Assembly: GCA_036267155.1 (NCBI GenBank)
Contig: DATAWP010000034.1
Coordinates: forward strand, 57,741 to 121,740
Origin: PALSA-1353 sp036267155
Lineage (GTDB): Bacteria; Planctomycetota; Phycisphaerae; Tepidisphaerales; Tepidisphaeraceae
Length of the DNA: 64,000 bases
Reading direction: 5' to 3'
Part shown: piece by piece, positions 1 through 8,728 of the stretch
Layout: the number at the start of each line of letters is the position of its first letter
Position numbering within the stretch: position 1 is the first letter of the stretch
The notes under the pieces: model-generated
Database searches by the model: none
Seen by the model: the letters and a program-made list of their open reading frames with translations, nothing else
What the model was told of the DNA's origin: nothing
Position numbers and translations under genes: made by a program

Positions 1-151
1 TCTAACCGGCACCTCCGAAGAGCGTCTTAACTGCTTTCATCCATTGGATTCTCCGGACTTCATATCCTCAACGGCTAGTAAACTCCGCGTTCTTGCAGCC
101 AAACGACAATTCATTATATGTGCAGTCCAACGCCGACCAAGAAATCCGGGC

Positions 152-1660
152 TTATTCGCGTCGCCAACCCGTGCCGTCCGGCCTGTCTTCCAGGGAGATG
201 CCGATGTTTTTCAGGCCGTCCCGCACCGAGTCCGCCAGGGCGAATTGCTTGGTCTTTCTCGCCTCATTGCGAAGCTGGATGATCAGGGCCATCAGTTGAT
301 CCACCGTCCCCGGCTCCTTGGCGCGCAAGCCGGGCACTTCCGCGCGAAACAGCCCCAGCACCTGACCGAGCCGGCGCAGCGTTTGCGAAGCGGCGGACGC
401 AGCTTGCATCACATCGGTCTGACGGGTGCTCTCGGCCCGGTTGTGTTCCAGGAAGCTGTTGACCGACCCGGCGATTTCGTGCAGAACCGCGATCGCGCCA
501 GCCGTGTTGAAATCGTCGTCCATCATTTCCAGGAATCGCATCTTGTGGCCGATCACGTCCTTGACGAAACTTCCGACCTCCGACTCCATGAGGCGAGACG
601 CGATCTGATCCATGTCCGATGAAGCATCCGACAGGGGTTTGCCCGTCAACCGCTCAACGCGATCCGCCAGCCGCACGAACACCGCCAGTCCCTTGCGCGC
701 ATTGTTGAGAACATCGTCGGTGAACTCGATGGGCCGGCGATAGTGCGTCGCCAACAACATATACCGCAGCAATTCCGCGCCCCAGGTATCGAGCAATTCA
801 CGTGCAGAAACCACGTTTCCCAAACTGCCGCTCATTTTTTCGTCGGCAAATTCGCCGCCGGCCAATTTGGTTTTAATGCGAGTCAGGCCGTTGTGGAGCC
901 AATATTTGGCAAACGGCTTTCCCGTCGCCGATTCCGATTGGGCCAATTCGTTTTCGTGATGGGGGAACATCAGGTCCATTCCCCCGCCGTGGATGTCGAA
1001 GGTTTCGCCGAGATATTTCATGCTCATGGCGGAGCATTCGATATGCCATCCCGGCCGACCCTTTCCCCAGGGCGAATCCCACGCCGGCTCGCCGGGCTTG
1101 GCGCTCTTCCACAGCGCGAAATCGGCCGGATTTTTCTTCCCCTGGCCTTCCAGCGTGCGCGTGCCGCTGGCCTGCTCCTCCACCTTGCGGTTGGAAAGCT
1201 TGCCGTAATCGGCGTCCTTGGCCACGTCGAACCAGACATTTCCCTCCGCCGCGTAGGCGAAACCGCCGGCGACCAACTTCTGGCACAATTCGATGATGTC
1301 GCCAATGTGGTCCGACGCCTTTGGGAACCGATCGATCGATTCGATCCCGAAGCGCTGCAGGCAATCGAGATACTCCGCGGTATATTTACCGGCCAAATCC
1401 TGAACGGTCGTGTTTTGCCTGGCGGCCGCCTCGATCAGCTTGTCATCCACGTCCGTGATGTTGACGACCCAGGAAACGTCGTATCCCTTGAATTTGAGAT
1501 ACCGCTTGATCGCGTCGAAGACGACCGGACCGACCATGTGCCCAATGTGCGGTGGCTTGTAAACCGTCGGCCCGCACAGGTACATCCCCACTTTTCCCGG
1601 GCGCACGGGAACGAACAACTGTTTTTCACGGGTGAGAGTGTCGTAAACGCGAAGGCTCAT
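152..1660 (-). CDS. cysS: Cysteinyl-tRNA synthetase
   Basis: This class Ia synthetase charges tRNA-Cys with cysteine in the cytoplasm. The 502-residue protein shows the HIGH signature at residues 38-41, the zinc-site region with Cys29, Cys209 and the HHENE stretch near 234-238, and the second signature as KMSGS at 275-279, where the usual middle Lys of KMSKS is Gly. The start at 1660 was chosen because the protein aligns from MSLRVYDTL and because it overlaps the ispF stop by 4 bp (ATGA), so the two are translationally coupled. It is the last gene of the minus-strand kinase-regulator-ispF-cysS unit. Length is slightly above the usual 460-470 residues because of the C-terminal anticodon-binding part. 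Identification is secure; the Gly in the KMSKS loop is the only oddity. Confidence 0.97.
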   Translation of the reverse strand: MSLRVYDTLTREKQLFVPVRPGKVGMYLCGPTVYKPPHIGHMVGPVVFDAIKRYLKFKGYDVSWVVNITDVDDKLIEAAARQNTTVQDLAGKYTAEYLDCLQRFGIESIDRFPKASDHIGDIIELCQKLVAGGFAYAAEGNVWFDVAKDADYGKLSNRKVEEQASGTRTLEGQGKKNPADFALWKSAKPGEPAWDSPWGKGRPGWHIECSAMSMKYLGETFDIHGGGMDLMFPHHENELAQSESATGKPFAKYWLHNGLTRIKTKLAGGEFADEKMSGSLGNVVSARELLDTWGAELLRYMLLATHYRRPIEFTDDVLNNARKGLAVFVRLADRVERLTGKPLSDASSDMDQIASRLMESEVGSFVKDVIGHKMRFLEMMDDDFNTAGAIAVLHEIAGSVNSFLEHNRAESTRQTDVMQAASAASQTLRRLGQVLGLFRAEVPGLRAKEPGTVDQLMALIIQLRNEARKTKQFALADSVRDGLKNIGISLEDRPDGTGWRRE

Positions 1661-2172
1661 GGTTTTGTCCGATCCATTGTGCCGTCCACCGTCCGCGCCA
1701 GCAATACCACCGCATGCGCCGCGATGGCCTCGCCGCGGCCCACGGCATCGCAACCCTCGTTCGTGCCCGCCTTGACGTTCACCGGGCATCCAACCATTTT
1801 CGACAGCGATTGCACCATCTTCGACTTGTGCGTTTTCAGCTTCGGCCGCTCGGCCAAGACCGTCACGTCCACGTTCACGGGCGTGAATCCCATTTCCCGA
1901 ACCCGCTGCATCGCCCCATCCACAAAAACCTGGCTGGCGGCATCCTTCCAGCGCGGATCGGTATTGGGAAACATCTCGCCGATGTCGCCCAGGCCTGCCG
2001 CCCCCAGCAGGGCATCCACCACGGCGTGCAGAATCACATCCCCATCCGAATGCGCCAGCGGCGAAATTCCCTCGGCCACTTCCACCCCGGCCAGGACAAG
2101 CCTGCCCTTGGGCTGCAACCGATGAATATCGTATCCGTGGCCAATTCGCAGATCGTTTAAATCTTGCGGCAT
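1657..2172 (-). CDS. ispF: 2-C-methyl-D-erythritol 2,4-cyclodiphosphate synthase
   Basis: IspF closes the cyclic diphosphate in the MEP isoprenoid pathway, in the cytoplasm as a trimer. The 171-residue protein has the metal-binding GHGYDIHRL segment near the N-terminus, the SDGDVILHAVVDALLGA segment, a FPNTDPRWK segment and the C-terminal NEGCDAVGRGEAIAAHAV region. All are at family-typical spacing and the length is close to the usual 155-165. The start at 2172 gives a 1-bp overlap with the upstream regulator stop (TGATG), and its own stop overlaps the cysS start by 4 bp. An ispF next to cysS is a common pairing in bacteria, but coupling to a sigma-54 activator is unusual. No ispD is visible in the window. 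Confidence 0.95.
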   Translation of the reverse strand: MPQDLNDLRIGHGYDIHRLQPKGRLVLAGVEVAEGISPLAHSDGDVILHAVVDALLGAAGLGDIGEMFPNTDPRWKDAASQVFVDGAMQRVREMGFTPVNVDVTVLAERPKLKTHKSKMVQSLSKMVGCPVNVKAGTNEGCDAVGRGEAIAAHAVVLLARTVDGTMDRTKP

Positions 2173-3548
2173 CACAATCCGTACTCCCGAATTTTTCGGT
2201 ACAGCGTCCGCTCGCCGATGCGCAGGATCTTGGCAGCCTGCTCGCGGTTGCCGTCCACCATTTTCAGCGTGTTTCGGATCAGTTCCTTTTCTGCCTGTTC
2301 GATGCTGATGCCGACCAGGTTGTCCATGCCGCCGAGATGCTCGGCGGCCGCGCCGGCGGGCTGGATTTCCGGAGGCAACGTTTCGGGGCCGAGGATTTTT
2401 CCCGACGACAGAATCACCATGTTTTCGACCGCGGTCCGAAGTTGCCGCACATTGCCCGGCCAACTGTACGACATCAAGAGCTGCTGGGCGGCCGGCGCGA
2501 CGCCTTCCAATTCCTTATGATATTTCTCCGCGAATTCCTGCACGAAGTAATGAATCAGAAGCGGGATATCTTCCCGGCGCTCCCGCAACGGCGGGAGGCT
2601 CAGCGTGACGCCTTTGATCCGGAAAAATAAATCCTCGCGGAACTGCTTTTCCGCCACCATTTCGTCCAGCTTGCGGTTGGTCGCGCTGATGAGACGGACA
2701 TCGACGGAGATCGGCTCGTTGCTCCCGAGGCGCACCACCTCCCCGTTTTCCAGGACGCGCAGCAGCTTCGCCTGCATGGCATTGGGCATGTCGCCGATCT
2801 CATCCATGAACAGCGTTCCGCCGTCGGCATGCTCGAATCGGCCTTCACGCTCCGATTGAGCGCCGGTGAACGCGCCTTTGACGTGGCCGAACAATTCATC
2901 TTCCAGGATGCTCTCACTGAGCCCGGCGCAGTTGAGGGTCACGAGCCGATTTTTGCGCCGCCGGCTGTTGTAATGAATCGCGCGTGCGACCACTTCCTTG
3001 CCGGTTCCGCTTTCGCCCATGATCAGGACCGGAATATCGCTGGACGCCACCTGCCGTCCCATCGCCACCACGCGCTGCATGGCCGCATTCTTTCCGATCA
3101 GCCCTTCAAATCCGCTCTGCTCGGCCAGTTCATCGCGAAGGACCTGGTTTTGTTTCTGCAACGCCGCCCGCTCGGCCGCGCGATTCACCTGCGCCCGGAA
3201 ATAATTCAAATCCAGCGGCTTTTCGATGAACCCGTACGCCCCTTCGTTCATCGCCTGCACGGCAAGCGGAATGTCCCCATGCGCCGAAACCAGAATCACC
3301 TGCGGCGGCGGAGTCAGCGTCTTAGCCCTTTTCAGCACCTCCAGCCCGTCGCGCTTTCCCTCCATGACCAGGTCGGTGACGATGATGTCATAGCTCTTTT
3401 GACGCAGGCGATCTTCGGCCTCGGCAAGGTTGTACACCACATCGCACCGGTGCCCCTGCCGCTGAAGCGCTTCGCACATCACCTGGGCATGATCCTGCTC
3501 GTCATCGACGACCAGAACGCTGGATTTGGGAATTTGATCTTCCGACAT
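2172..3548 (-). CDS. NtrC-family sigma-54-dependent response regulator
   Basis: This is a three-domain transcription activator of sigma-54 promoters. Residues 8-125 are a receiver with phospho-acceptor Asp59 and conserved Lys110. Residues 145-385 are an AAA+ domain with Walker A GESGTGKE (178-185), the sigma-54 contact loop GAFTGA (225-230) and Walker B TLFMDE (245-250). The C-terminus is a Fis-type helix-turn-helix ending in ERTLYRKIREYGL. At 458 residues it is full length. The cognate kinase lies 14 bp upstream on the same strand, and its stop shares a base with the ispF start. Its target genes cannot be told from the sequence. Confidence 0.95.
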   Translation of the reverse strand: MSEDQIPKSSVLVVDDEQDHAQVMCEALQRQGHRCDVVYNLAEAEDRLRQKSYDIIVTDLVMEGKRDGLEVLKRAKTLTPPPQVILVSAHGDIPLAVQAMNEGAYGFIEKPLDLNYFRAQVNRAAERAALQKQNQVLRDELAEQSGFEGLIGKNAAMQRVVAMGRQVASSDIPVLIMGESGTGKEVVARAIHYNSRRRKNRLVTLNCAGLSESILEDELFGHVKGAFTGAQSEREGRFEHADGGTLFMDEIGDMPNAMQAKLLRVLENGEVVRLGSNEPISVDVRLISATNRKLDEMVAEKQFREDLFFRIKGVTLSLPPLRERREDIPLLIHYFVQEFAEKYHKELEGVAPAAQQLLMSYSWPGNVRQLRTAVENMVILSSGKILGPETLPPEIQPAGAAAEHLGGMDNLVGISIEQAEKELIRNTLKMVDGNREQAAKILRIGERTLYRKIREYGL

Positions 3549-3562
3549 ACGCGCCCGGCATC

Positions 3563-4405
3563 TTACTCGCAGGGAAGCCGAACCGTGAAATCGGATCCTT
3601 TGCCCGGCTCGCTCTTGACCGCGAGTTGGCCGCCGTGTTCCTGGATGATGCGCTGCGCCATCGCCAGGCCCAGACCGGTCCCGCCTTTTTTGGTCGAGTA
3701 ATACGCGTGGAAAATCTTGTCCAGATCATCCGCCGGGATTCCCTTGCCGGTGTCGATCACATCCACGACCGCCTCATTCCCCGCGACGGCGGCAGAGAGG
3801 ATCAATTCCCCGCCTCCGGGCATGGCCTGAAGCGCGTTGATCATGAGATTCAAAATGGTCTGCTTGAACAGCCGGGGGTCGACGTTCACCAGCAGCGGCC
3901 CGGCCGGCGGCTTGAAACGCATCTGAACGTGATGCAATTGCGCCTGCGGCGCGAAGAAATCGACAAGCTCTTCGAGCAGAACATTCAGATCCGCCTTCTC
4001 ACGCCGCAGCTCAATCTTGCCGGCAAAGCGCAGAAAATCGTCCAGGATGTCCCGCAATCGGGACGCCTCACGGCTGACCGTATTCAGCCGGGCGGTCAAT
4101 CGGCTGTAAGCGGGATCAGCCGGATCGAGGTCTTCCTGAAGAAGTTGAAGATTGAGAAGGACCGTGGAGAGCGGATTTTTGATCTCGTGGGCGAGGCCGC
4201 CGGTGAGCGTACCCAGCTCAGCGAGGCGTTGGACGACCCGCAGCCGCGCCCGGCGGCGGCGCGAAGCGGCACGAACCCGCGCCAAGGTTCTGCGCATTCG
4301 CCGACGAACTTGCCGGAGACGCGACAGAATCACCCCGGCCAGCCCCGCCGCGACGAGCAGACTGCCCAGCAAGCCGACGAGAAGGCCTGGCAAGAAATGA
4401 TTCAT
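3563..4405 (-). CDS. Sensor histidine kinase (NtrB-like, single membrane anchor)
   Basis: This two-component kinase should phosphorylate the NtrC-type regulator 14 bp downstream. A single hydrophobic segment at residues 5-28 is followed by a very Arg-rich linker (30-58). The H-box GGLAHEIKNPLS has phospho-accepting His73, and the N-box LNLMINALQAM and the G boxes DTGKGIP and GGTGLGLA complete an intact HATPase domain. There is no periplasmic or PAS sensor domain, so the input is either the membrane segment, the basic linker or a partner protein. At 280 residues it is short for the family. The start at 4405 has no convincing Shine-Dalgarno sequence but no shorter form keeps the membrane segment. 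Confidence 0.92.
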   Translation of the reverse strand: MNHFLPGLLVGLLGSLLVAAGLAGVILSRLRQVRRRMRRTLARVRAASRRRRARLRVVQRLAELGTLTGGLAHEIKNPLSTVLLNLQLLQEDLDPADPAYSRLTARLNTVSREASRLRDILDDFLRFAGKIELRREKADLNVLLEELVDFFAPQAQLHHVQMRFKPPAGPLLVNVDPRLFKQTILNLMINALQAMPGGGELILSAAVAGNEAVVDVIDTGKGIPADDLDKIFHAYYSTKKGGTGLGLAMAQRIIQEHGGQLAVKSEPGKGSDFTVRLPCE

Positions 4406-4444
4406 GAGCCGAGGCGCCTACTGTAACGCCCCCAGGCCCAAATT

Positions 4445-4663
4445 TTAAACTTTCACTCGCTCGCCGACTCTTTTGACGGCCTGGGCGGACAAGCCCTTGG
4501 CGCCGGTAATCTGGTCGTATTCGACCTTTTCACCGTCTTTCAAGGAGCGAAAGCCATCGCCCTCAATGCTGCTGAAATGAACGAAAACGTCCATTCCATC
4601 CGGGTTCAAAAGGAACCCGAAGCCCTTCTTCGAATCAAACCATTTGACGGTTCCAATAGCCAT
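4445..4663 (-). CDS. Cold-shock domain protein (CspA family)
   Basis: This 72-residue single cold-shock-domain protein binds single-stranded nucleic acid and acts as an RNA chaperone. The RNA-binding motifs are visible as KGFGFL (RNP1-like) and VFVHFSSI (RNP2-like), preceded by GTVKWFDSKK. The start at 4663 is fixed by a strong ribosome binding site, GGGAGGA, about five bases upstream; a longer in-frame reading to 4699 would cover this site and lacks family similarity. The gene stands alone, transcribed towards the kinase operon, and a long untranslated stretch lies upstream, as is usual for cold-shock genes. Confidence 0.95.
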   Translation of the reverse strand: MAIGTVKWFDSKKGFGFLLNPDGMDVFVHFSSIEGDGFRSLKDGEKVEYDQITGAKGLSAQAVKRVGERVKV

Positions 4664-5036
4664 AACCGTCCTCCCACACAAAAACGGCGAAATTGCCAAG
4701 AGCTTAAGATGTGTGCCCTGAACCTCGCCGGAGACAAAAGAAATGAAATAGCGGCAGCGACAGGATCACGTGCCGGACGCCCCGCATACGTGTAATTGCC
4801 AAAAATATGACGACTCGACATGCTGACACAACCGGTTTACGAAGTGAGCGGCTGACGCTGGTCAGCATAAGCCGCAAGCCGCAGAAATGCAATATTTTTC
4901 TGAGTTCTTTTGCCTTATTTTACTCAATTTGCATGGCCCAATGTCTCGCTTGCGCAACAGGGCCAAGATTCTTGCCGTTCCTCGATTCTTGACCAACTTT
5001 GTATAGTTCACTTTTGGCCGTGGAGGAGCGTAACAA
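4664..5036. other. Intergenic region between divergent csp and receiver genes
   Basis: This 373-bp stretch holds the leaders of two divergent genes and no protein that I can support. Nearest the cold-shock gene is its ribosome binding site. Nearest the receiver gene there is a TATAGT hexamer at about 5002-5007 that could be a -10 box, without a good -35 box, and a GGAGGAG ribosome binding site at about 5021-5027. The part around 4870-4990 is more AT-rich than its surroundings. I see no long inverted repeat. Confidence 0.5.
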
Positions 5037-5438
5037 ATGTGTGGACAAGAACGAACGGCTCTGCGGGTGCTTGTGGTGGACGACAACCAATTCGTCACCC
5101 AATCGTTGTTTAGCCTGCTTCGATCCGAAGGGTTTGACCCGATCGTCTTCCAATCTGCGCAGCCTGCCCTGGAGTTCATCCGCGGTAATTGCCCGGATAT
5201 CGCGCTGATCGATCTTCACCTGCCCGACCTCTCCGGCCTGGAACTCTCCCGCGAGCTTCGGCAGACCCACGGCGATGGATTACCCATTATCATCTTCAGC
5301 GGCGACTCGTCCCTGGAAACGCTCAAGGCCCTGTCCGGCGTCGGAGCCACTTTTTTCATGGCCAAGCCGGTAAACGCCCCCCATCTAATGGAATGCATCA
5401 AGCAATGGACCGGCCCCGCTAAGGTCCCACCGACTTGA
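5037..5438 (+). CDS. Stand-alone receiver-domain protein
   Basis: This 133-residue protein is a single CheY-like receiver with no output domain. The acidic pocket is VVDD near residues 13-16, the phospho-acceptor is Asp59 (ALIDLHLPD), the switch Ser is in IIFSGD and the conserved Lys110 sits in FMAKPV. The start at 5037 follows GGAGGAG with good spacing. Such proteins act by protein-protein contact or as phosphate sinks; the partner is not evident because no kinase is adjacent. The 3' end overlaps the convergent carbonic anhydrase-like gene by 20 bp. Confidence 0.9.
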   Translation: MCGQERTALRVLVVDDNQFVTQSLFSLLRSEGFDPIVFQSAQPALEFIRGNCPDIALIDLHLPDLSGLELSRELRQTHGDGLPIIIFSGDSSLETLKALSGVGATFFMAKPVNAPHLMECIKQWTGPAKVPPT

Positions 5439-5931
5439 ACTTCCCCGCCACATACTCTTTGGCCAGCTCAAGATAATGAGCCGTGAGCCATCGCATGTAT
5501 TGCAACTCCTCTTCCTTGACCGCCCGAACCACCTTCCCCGGCACCCCCATCACCGCCATCCGATCCGGCACAACAAGATCCGGCGGCACCACCGCCCCCG
5601 CCGCGATCAAACATTCCCGCCCAACAACCGACCGGCTCAGCAACGTCGCTCCCATTCCAATGAGCGATCCCCGCCCCACCTGCCTGCCATGAACAATCGC
5701 CGAGTGCCCGATCGTGACATCATCCTCAATGACATTGGCAACTCCGCTGTCGCAATGAATGACGGCGTTATCCTGAACATTAACGCGTTGCCCGATCGCC
5801 ACCGGCGCCACGTCGCCGCGAATAACGGCCCCGAACCAGATGCTGCTGTCAGCCCCGATGGAGACAGCGCCAACAATGGTGCAGTTTTCCGGCCGAAAGA
5901 AACCGGGCTCAACGCGAATGAAACGGACCAT
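5419..5931 (-). CDS. Gamma carbonic anhydrase-family hexapeptide protein
   Basis: This 170-residue left-handed beta-helix protein belongs to the gamma carbonic anhydrase / YrdA-PaaY family. Hexapeptide repeats run through the middle (for example IGADSSIWFGAVIRGDV and IEDDVTIGHSAIVHG), and metal-ligand histidines are seen at HCDSG, GHSAIVHG. Family members are trimeric and metal-dependent, but true carbonic anhydrase activity varies, so substrate is left open. The C-terminal helix (EEELQYMRWLTAHYLELAKEY region) is typical. The gene converges on the receiver gene with a 20-bp 3' overlap. Confidence 0.9.
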   Translation of the reverse strand: MVRFIRVEPGFFRPENCTIVGAVSIGADSSIWFGAVIRGDVAPVAIGQRVNVQDNAVIHCDSGVANVIEDDVTIGHSAIVHGRQVGRGSLIGMGATLLSRSVVGRECLIAAGAVVPPDLVVPDRMAVMGVPGKVVRAVKEEELQYMRWLTAHYLELAKEYVAGKFKSVGP

Positions 5932-6004
5932 GTGGGCAAGTTACTCGATTTTGCAGTTCTGTGCAGCCGGCCGAACATCACCATAGGATGCGGGCACAAA
6001 TCGT

Positions 6005-7489
6005 TCATCCCGACACCGTTATATGATATTCCCGCGAGACGCCGGGGCTGTGGGCGTCATAATCGCGCACTTTCACGGTGCATCGATAGTCGCCGGCCCG
6101 GGTTGCCGCTCCGGTGATTCGGCCGGTGAAACGATCGAGGTGCAGTCCACGCGGCAGGCTGCCGGTATCGACCTGCCAGTCGTACACGGGAATTCCGCCT
6201 TGAGCCGAAAAGGTCGCATCGTAAGCGCGCCGCAGCGGCGCAATCGGCAGGCTGTCGGTCTGAATCGACAACGGCAGAAGCGGCGCGACATCGCGCAGCT
6301 TATATCCCACGGCCTGGGCGCACAGGAGATCCAGCTTGGTAATCAGCCAGCGTCCGTAGGGGGTTTTGCCGTGGTATTCGTTGCCGAAGGCGCCGTGCAG
6401 GCTTGCCGGGTCGATGAAACCGTCGAAATGATCCCGCAGATCGGTTTTGATGTTGGTTCCGAGGTAGGCACGAATGGCCGCGTCTTTCAAAACTCCGTTG
6501 CGGGGAAATTTCGGGTTGTCCGGATGGAAAAAAAGCGCGTGGCCTATCTCATGATGCAGGATCGAATAGAGATCGTTGGGAACGTCCTGAAGATTGGTGG
6601 CCTGCCACCACTGCTCATCGGCAATAAGCGGAGACATCCAGTGCAGGGTGTTGTAGTTTCCAAGGACTTCCGTTTCCACGCCGCCGGATCGGCGGACGGG
6701 AAGCGTGCCGTCGGCGGTCTGCTGAAACCCGCCGGCCGAGGAAGACTCGCCGCCGGAACGAAGCTGTGGCCCGTTGATCCCGTATGCGTAAAGCAGAAAG
6801 CCGGTGAAATCGCTGGCATTGGTGACCAAGTCGCATTTCCTGAAGCCGTCGGGTTCCCAAATCCACGTTTTTTCCTGACCGGCCGCCACCGGCTGGAGTT
6901 GCATGTCTCGCAGATAAAACGCCCAATCCGCCGCCGCCTGTTGAAAGACGGCGCGATGTTCGGGGTCCCTGTAAAACCCGGTCCGGTCCTGTGAAAAATC
7001 CACCACAATCGGGAACGTCCTGGAATCGTGCTGGCTTTTGACGGTTACGATATGGATTGGAACGATCACCTGTGCGCGCCGTCCACCGCCGTCGAGCAAT
7101 TGAATAGTCAGAAACGTTTCTTCATTCCGCTTTTCACGGGCGGGAAAGACCGCGATGAAAACCCGCTGCGGCGCAGCGCTGGTGAATACCAGATCCTTGA
7201 CCGCGCCTTGCGAGCCGGCCTTGCTGGGCAAATCGAAATAAAGCCTCGGTTCGACGGTGGAAAGCGTCACCTTCAGCGGTGAAATCGCCTGCGGCGGCGG
7301 CGTGATCGTGAACTGAATCGCCGGATTGGCCATGTACCCCTCCCAATCGGGAACGGTCAATCCAAACGAGCTGACATCTCTGCCGAATATGTCGGTCACG
7401 AACGCATCGGCGCGCGCCGTCACCCGGCCGATGGCCAGAACACACAGGCATGCCAGCACTCGCGTGGTTCGAAGAAGGCTTCGCGTCAA
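6005..7489 (-). CDS. Secreted putative metalloprotease with C-terminal putative-Ig (He_PIG) domain
   Basis: The 494-residue product starts with a basic N-terminus and a hydrophobic core (residues 8-25) ending at TARA, a plausible signal peptide. A zinc-peptidase motif HEIGH lies at 313-317, with His322 four residues later (HEIGHALFFHPDN). Residues 405-494 resemble the He_PIG immunoglobulin-like fold (FSAQGGIPVYDWQV, LPRGLHLDRFTGRITG). The upstream 290 residues look like beta-rich surface-protein sequence and match no family I recognise. The short spacing to the third His is not that of classical metzincins, so fold assignment is tentative. The gene stands alone; a PEP-CTERM gene follows upstream on the same strand. 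Confidence 0.65.
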   Translation of the reverse strand: MTRSLLRTTRVLACLCVLAIGRVTARADAFVTDIFGRDVSSFGLTVPDWEGYMANPAIQFTITPPPQAISPLKVTLSTVEPRLYFDLPSKAGSQGAVKDLVFTSAAPQRVFIAVFPAREKRNEETFLTIQLLDGGGRRAQVIVPIHIVTVKSQHDSRTFPIVVDFSQDRTGFYRDPEHRAVFQQAAADWAFYLRDMQLQPVAAGQEKTWIWEPDGFRKCDLVTNASDFTGFLLYAYGINGPQLRSGGESSSAGGFQQTADGTLPVRRSGGVETEVLGNYNTLHWMSPLIADEQWWQATNLQDVPNDLYSILHHEIGHALFFHPDNPKFPRNGVLKDAAIRAYLGTNIKTDLRDHFDGFIDPASLHGAFGNEYHGKTPYGRWLITKLDLLCAQAVGYKLRDVAPLLPLSIQTDSLPIAPLRRAYDATFSAQGGIPVYDWQVDTGSLPRGLHLDRFTGRITGAATRAGDYRCTVKVRDYDAHSPGVSREYHITVSG

Positions 7490-7772
7490 TCTACCGCCAA
7501 TATACCTTCCACACGCGGCGGCGTCAGGCTTTTGGATTTGCTTTGAAACGGCGGCTAGGGGATGCCGATCAGGTACCCTCGGCGACTTTGATGCTTAAAT
7601 AAAGCCCCGCGACACCAAGCCGGACAAAACTAATCGTGCGATTTTTTTTTGGCGAGGGCGATCGACCACGGCATCACCCATCGATTTGGCGAAAAGGCAG
7701 CGGGCCGTCACCGGCAGCAAGCCTGCCAAACCAGGAATCAACATGTCGATCTAACCCATGCGGTCGGTTTTC

Positions 7773-8603
7773 TCAGACCATCGCAAGCCGGACCCAGCCC
7801 CGATACCGGCGGCGCACATAGCCGATGGCGGCCAGGCTTGCCAACATAGCCAGCGTTGCCGAAGCGGCCGGCGGGAGTGGGACGGCGGGCGCGCCTGAAT
7901 TACCGTCTAACAGCGTGGGCGAGCCGCTTCCATCCAGCAGCGAGAAATTGTAGTTTACGAAGTTTGTGCTTTGATCGTTGCTCGCAGCCTGGGCATCCAT
8001 TGCCAGCGAATAGACGCCGGCTGCCAGCGTGCCCTGAATCTGAACAGCCGGTAGATTCACCGTCGTCAGTGGAGCAAACACGTTGTCGCCCTGGGCGTTG
8101 GTGAAGCGAATGCTGGCCGACGTGTTGCCTGGCACGGCCGGATCAACCGAGCTGTTCAAATTCACATTGAAGGTGTACGACTCGGGCTGCGACACGTCGA
8201 AAGTAATGTGAAATGCCGTGCTGGCGGATGAACTGGCCGGGCCGACTTGTGTGGCGAGGCTGGAATTCGCGGTCACGCTGCCGCTGGCGCTGAATCCATT
8301 GGCGTTCAGAGAGGATTGCTGCTGCGACGATGCTGTCGACATCGGACTATTGGGGCCGAACGCGGATGTCGCGGACGCGCTCCCGTCGAAATCTCCGAAC
8401 CCGTTTGCCTGCTGCGACTGGTTTTGCTGAAGGGTCGTCGGCGACTCTGCCGTTCCCCCGCGCGCAAAGCCTGTGGTCGACGAGGACGCCGACACCGAAC
8501 GGGCCTGCGTTTCATACGTAATCGGATCCCCGTAAACAGAAGCGGCACACCCCAACCCCAATCCAACCGCGGCAACGACCATAACCAGCGTCCGGCATCG
8601 CAT
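7773..8603 (-). CDS. PEP-CTERM-like exported protein
   Basis: This 276-residue exported protein has an N-terminal signal peptide (MRCRTLVMVVAAVGLGLG, ending near YGDP) and a C-terminal sorting tail: VPLPPAA, then a hydrophobic stretch, then the basic end RRRYRGW. That is the tripartite PEP-CTERM architecture handled by exosortase, with Pro-Leu-Pro in place of Pro-Glu-Pro. The middle is rich in Ser, Ala, Thr, Asn and Gln and low in charge. The start at 8603 follows AAAGGGAG by eight bases, better than the upstream in-frame Met at 8624. A few extra residues (VRLAMV) after the Arg cluster are slightly longer than usual. No exosortase gene is in the window. Confidence 0.8.
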   Translation of the reverse strand: MRCRTLVMVVAAVGLGLGCAASVYGDPITYETQARSVSASSSTTGFARGGTAESPTTLQQNQSQQANGFGDFDGSASATSAFGPNSPMSTASSQQQSSLNANGFSASGSVTANSSLATQVGPASSSASTAFHITFDVSQPESYTFNVNLNSSVDPAVPGNTSASIRFTNAQGDNVFAPLTTVNLPAVQIQGTLAAGVYSLAMDAQAASNDQSTNFVNYNFSLLDGSGSPTLLDGNSGAPAVPLPPAASATLAMLASLAAIGYVRRRYRGWVRLAMV

Positions 8604-8728
8604 TGAACAACTCCCTTTCACCATCTCGTATGCGGCGACGATTCTTGTATTCGGCCAGACCTCCGCTTTTTCGTGAGAGGCCGATAATGCGCTTGTCGAT
8701 GCAAGCCATCGGCCGGTAATCTAGTTGC

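Noticed and set aside
743..2125. 460-codon plus-strand frame opposite cysS and ispF
   Set aside because: It covers two essential genes on the other strand and shows no recognisable motif.
7723..7737. GGCAG/CTGCC hairpin as terminator of the PEP-CTERM gene
   Set aside because: The stem is only 5 bp with no T run on the relevant strand, so it is within chance expectation for this GC content.
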